DNA of 6,806 nucleotides, from the NCBI GenBank assembly GCA_030040115.1, contig JASHUH010000475.1:1-6806 (forward strand), written 5' to 3'. This stretch comes from Acidobacteriaceae bacterium. Lineage in GTDB: Bacteria; Acidobacteriota; Terriglobia; Terriglobales; Acidobacteriaceae. The notes beneath the pieces are model-generated. The model did no database searches. It was not told the DNA's origin and saw nothing but the letters and a program-made list of their open reading frames with translations. Shown piece by piece: positions 5,895 through 6,806 of the stretch (position 1 is its first letter; every line of letters begins with the position of its first letter). The position numbers and the translations under genes are program-made.

Positions 5895-6806
5895 GTGTCC
5901 ATTCCGAATAAAAAGCTGCAACCCAGGCTTGTTCCGGCTCCGCAAAACAGAGGCCGGCAGCCAGCCGCGGGCCGGGCGCGCAGCGGAACTGCAGCACCGC
6001 CGACAGTGCCAGGCCGATGGCTACTGACCGCCGTGGGATTGACTCTGATTGCGGCGGTGTTTTGCGCCTGGGGCACGTTGTGCCTGCTTTTCTGGCAAGG
6101 GAGCTGGCAATTGCTTTACCACCCCACGAGGGTGGTGGGGCGCACCCCGGCGAGCCTCGGCATTCCTTTCGATCCGCTGCGCTTTGCGGCCACCGACACG
6201 GGCGCGTTGCGCCTCGCCGGGTGGTGGATTCCCGCAGCTCCGGGCGCACGTTTCAGCCGTTTCACGGTGCTCTATCTGCACGGACAAAAGGGCGATATCG
6301 GAGATGCTATAGACGCTTTAGGTCGGCTGCATGCGGCCGGCGTCAATGTGCTGGCTTTCGATTACCGGGGCTATGGCGAGAGCGAGTTTGCACGGCCCAG
6401 CGAGAAGCGGTGGCGCCAGGACGCGGAGTGGGCGCTCGAATACCTGACCGGAACGCGACATCTCGCCCCGGGCGCAATTGTGCTGGAGGGCGAGGGGCTG
6501 GGGGCGAATCTGGCGTTGGAAGTTGCGGCGGCGCATTCGGAGTTGGCGGGCGTGATTCTGGAGTCGCCTTTGGCGAATCCGATGAGGCCTATCTTCAGCG
6601 ATCCGCGCGCGGCGCCTGTGCCCGCTCACCTGCTGGCGCGCGACCACTATGGCTTGAATGCTCCAGCCGCGAAGCTGCGAATTCCGTCGTTGTGGATCTA
6701 TGACGCCGCGGGGCCGGAGGCAAGTGGCCAAACGACCGAAGCCTACCAAAAAGTCACGACGCAAAAGAGCCTTGTGTGGCTGCCCCGCTCGCCGAATGCG
6801 GGAAAA
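5895..6806 (+). CDS. Membrane-anchored alpha/beta-hydrolase-like protein, nucleophile Ser replaced by Gly (3' truncated)
   Basis: An open frame of 304 codons that runs off the window, read from a GTG start. Residues 1-41 are Pro/Arg/Ala-rich and presumably cytoplasmic. Residues 43-67 form one hydrophobic helix, probably a membrane anchor, followed by LLYHPTRVVGRTP (73-85), typical of membrane-tethered hydrolases of the COG1073 type. The fold landmarks then follow in order: VLYLHGQKGDIG (125-136; the HG oxyanion-loop motif), VLAFDYRGYGES (152-163) and a helix RWRQDAEWALEYL (172-184). The nucleophile elbow LEGEGLGANLAL (197-208) reads G-E-G-L-G where active members have G-x-S-x-G, so residue 201 is Gly (GGG, 6495-6497). 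After the strand IPSLWIY (263-269), the usual HGxxD acid motif reads DAAGP, with Pro at the Asp position and Glu next to it. The His region lies beyond the window. The start is uncertain: the frame stays open upstream and GTG at 5835 or TTG at 5877 are alternatives. The divergent propeller gene begins 198 bp away. Confidence 0.8.
   Translation, partial: MSIPNKKLQPRLVPAPQNRGRQPAAGRARSGTAAPPTVPGRWLLTAVGLTLIAAVFCAWGTLCLLFWQGSWQLLYHPTRVVGRTPASLGIPFDPLRFAATDTGALRLAGWWIPAAPGARFSRFTVLYLHGQKGDIGDAIDALGRLHAAGVNVLAFDYRGYGESEFARPSEKRWRQDAEWALEYLTGTRHLAPGAIVLEGEGLGANLALEVAAAHSELAGVILESPLANPMRPIFSDPRAAPVPAHLLARDHYGLNAPAAKLRIPSLWIYDAAGPEASGQTTEAYQKVTTQKSLVWLPRSPNAGK

Noticed and set aside
6118..6136. 7-bp hairpin ACCACCC / GGGTGGT with a CACGA loop
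   Set aside because: It lies inside the coding sequence for the YHPTRVVGR segment, which is constrained by protein sequence, and has no T tract. Chance is the simplest explanation.
6017..6703. ATG-started plus-strand open frame inside the hydrolase region
   Set aside because: The GTG-started frame from 5895 carries the hydrolase landmarks. This one gives an Arg/Ala/Gly-rich translation without recognisable motifs.

Overview
The window is GC-rich bacterial chromosome with densely packed genes and no phage, insertion-sequence, CRISPR or RNA-gene signal. Acidobacteriota (Terriglobia-like) is my best guess for the source. It rests on the overall protein style, the secreted YncE-type propeller, a stand-alone FucI-family isomerase and a purine-rich intergenic repeat. 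I could not test it by search.

Layout. (1) Positions 2-1330, plus strand: the 3' part of a NodT/OprM-type outer-membrane efflux channel whose N-terminus lies before the window. (2) 1382-2740, plus: a 12-TM major facilitator transporter 51 bp downstream, probably in the same transcription unit. (3) 2741-2857: a convergent intergenic stretch holding a degenerate G/A-rich tandem repeat, then a perfect 12-bp inverted repeat followed by T6, which is a likely terminator for the transporter unit. (4) 2858-4495, minus: an L-fucose isomerase-family protein with all three expected metal ligands; its start is set by a near-consensus Shine-Dalgarno. (5) 4674-5696, minus: a secreted seven-bladed YncE/YVTN-type beta-propeller. 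(6) 5697-5894: a divergent intergenic region with weak promoter and hairpin candidates. (7) 5895-6806, plus: a GTG-started, membrane-anchored alpha/beta-hydrolase-like protein that runs off the right edge.

Functionally there are three blocks: an envelope export module (outer-membrane channel plus inner-membrane MFS exporter), a minus-strand pair (cytoplasmic sugar isomerase and exported propeller) that may share transcription but also has room for separate promoters, and the divergent hydrolase gene. The most unusual point is in the hydrolase. The fold landmarks are clear, but the nucleophile elbow reads G-E-G-L-G, so the catalytic serine is glycine, and the usual acid position is also altered. 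This suggests a non-catalytic member. I see no convincing evidence for a wholly new multi-gene system.
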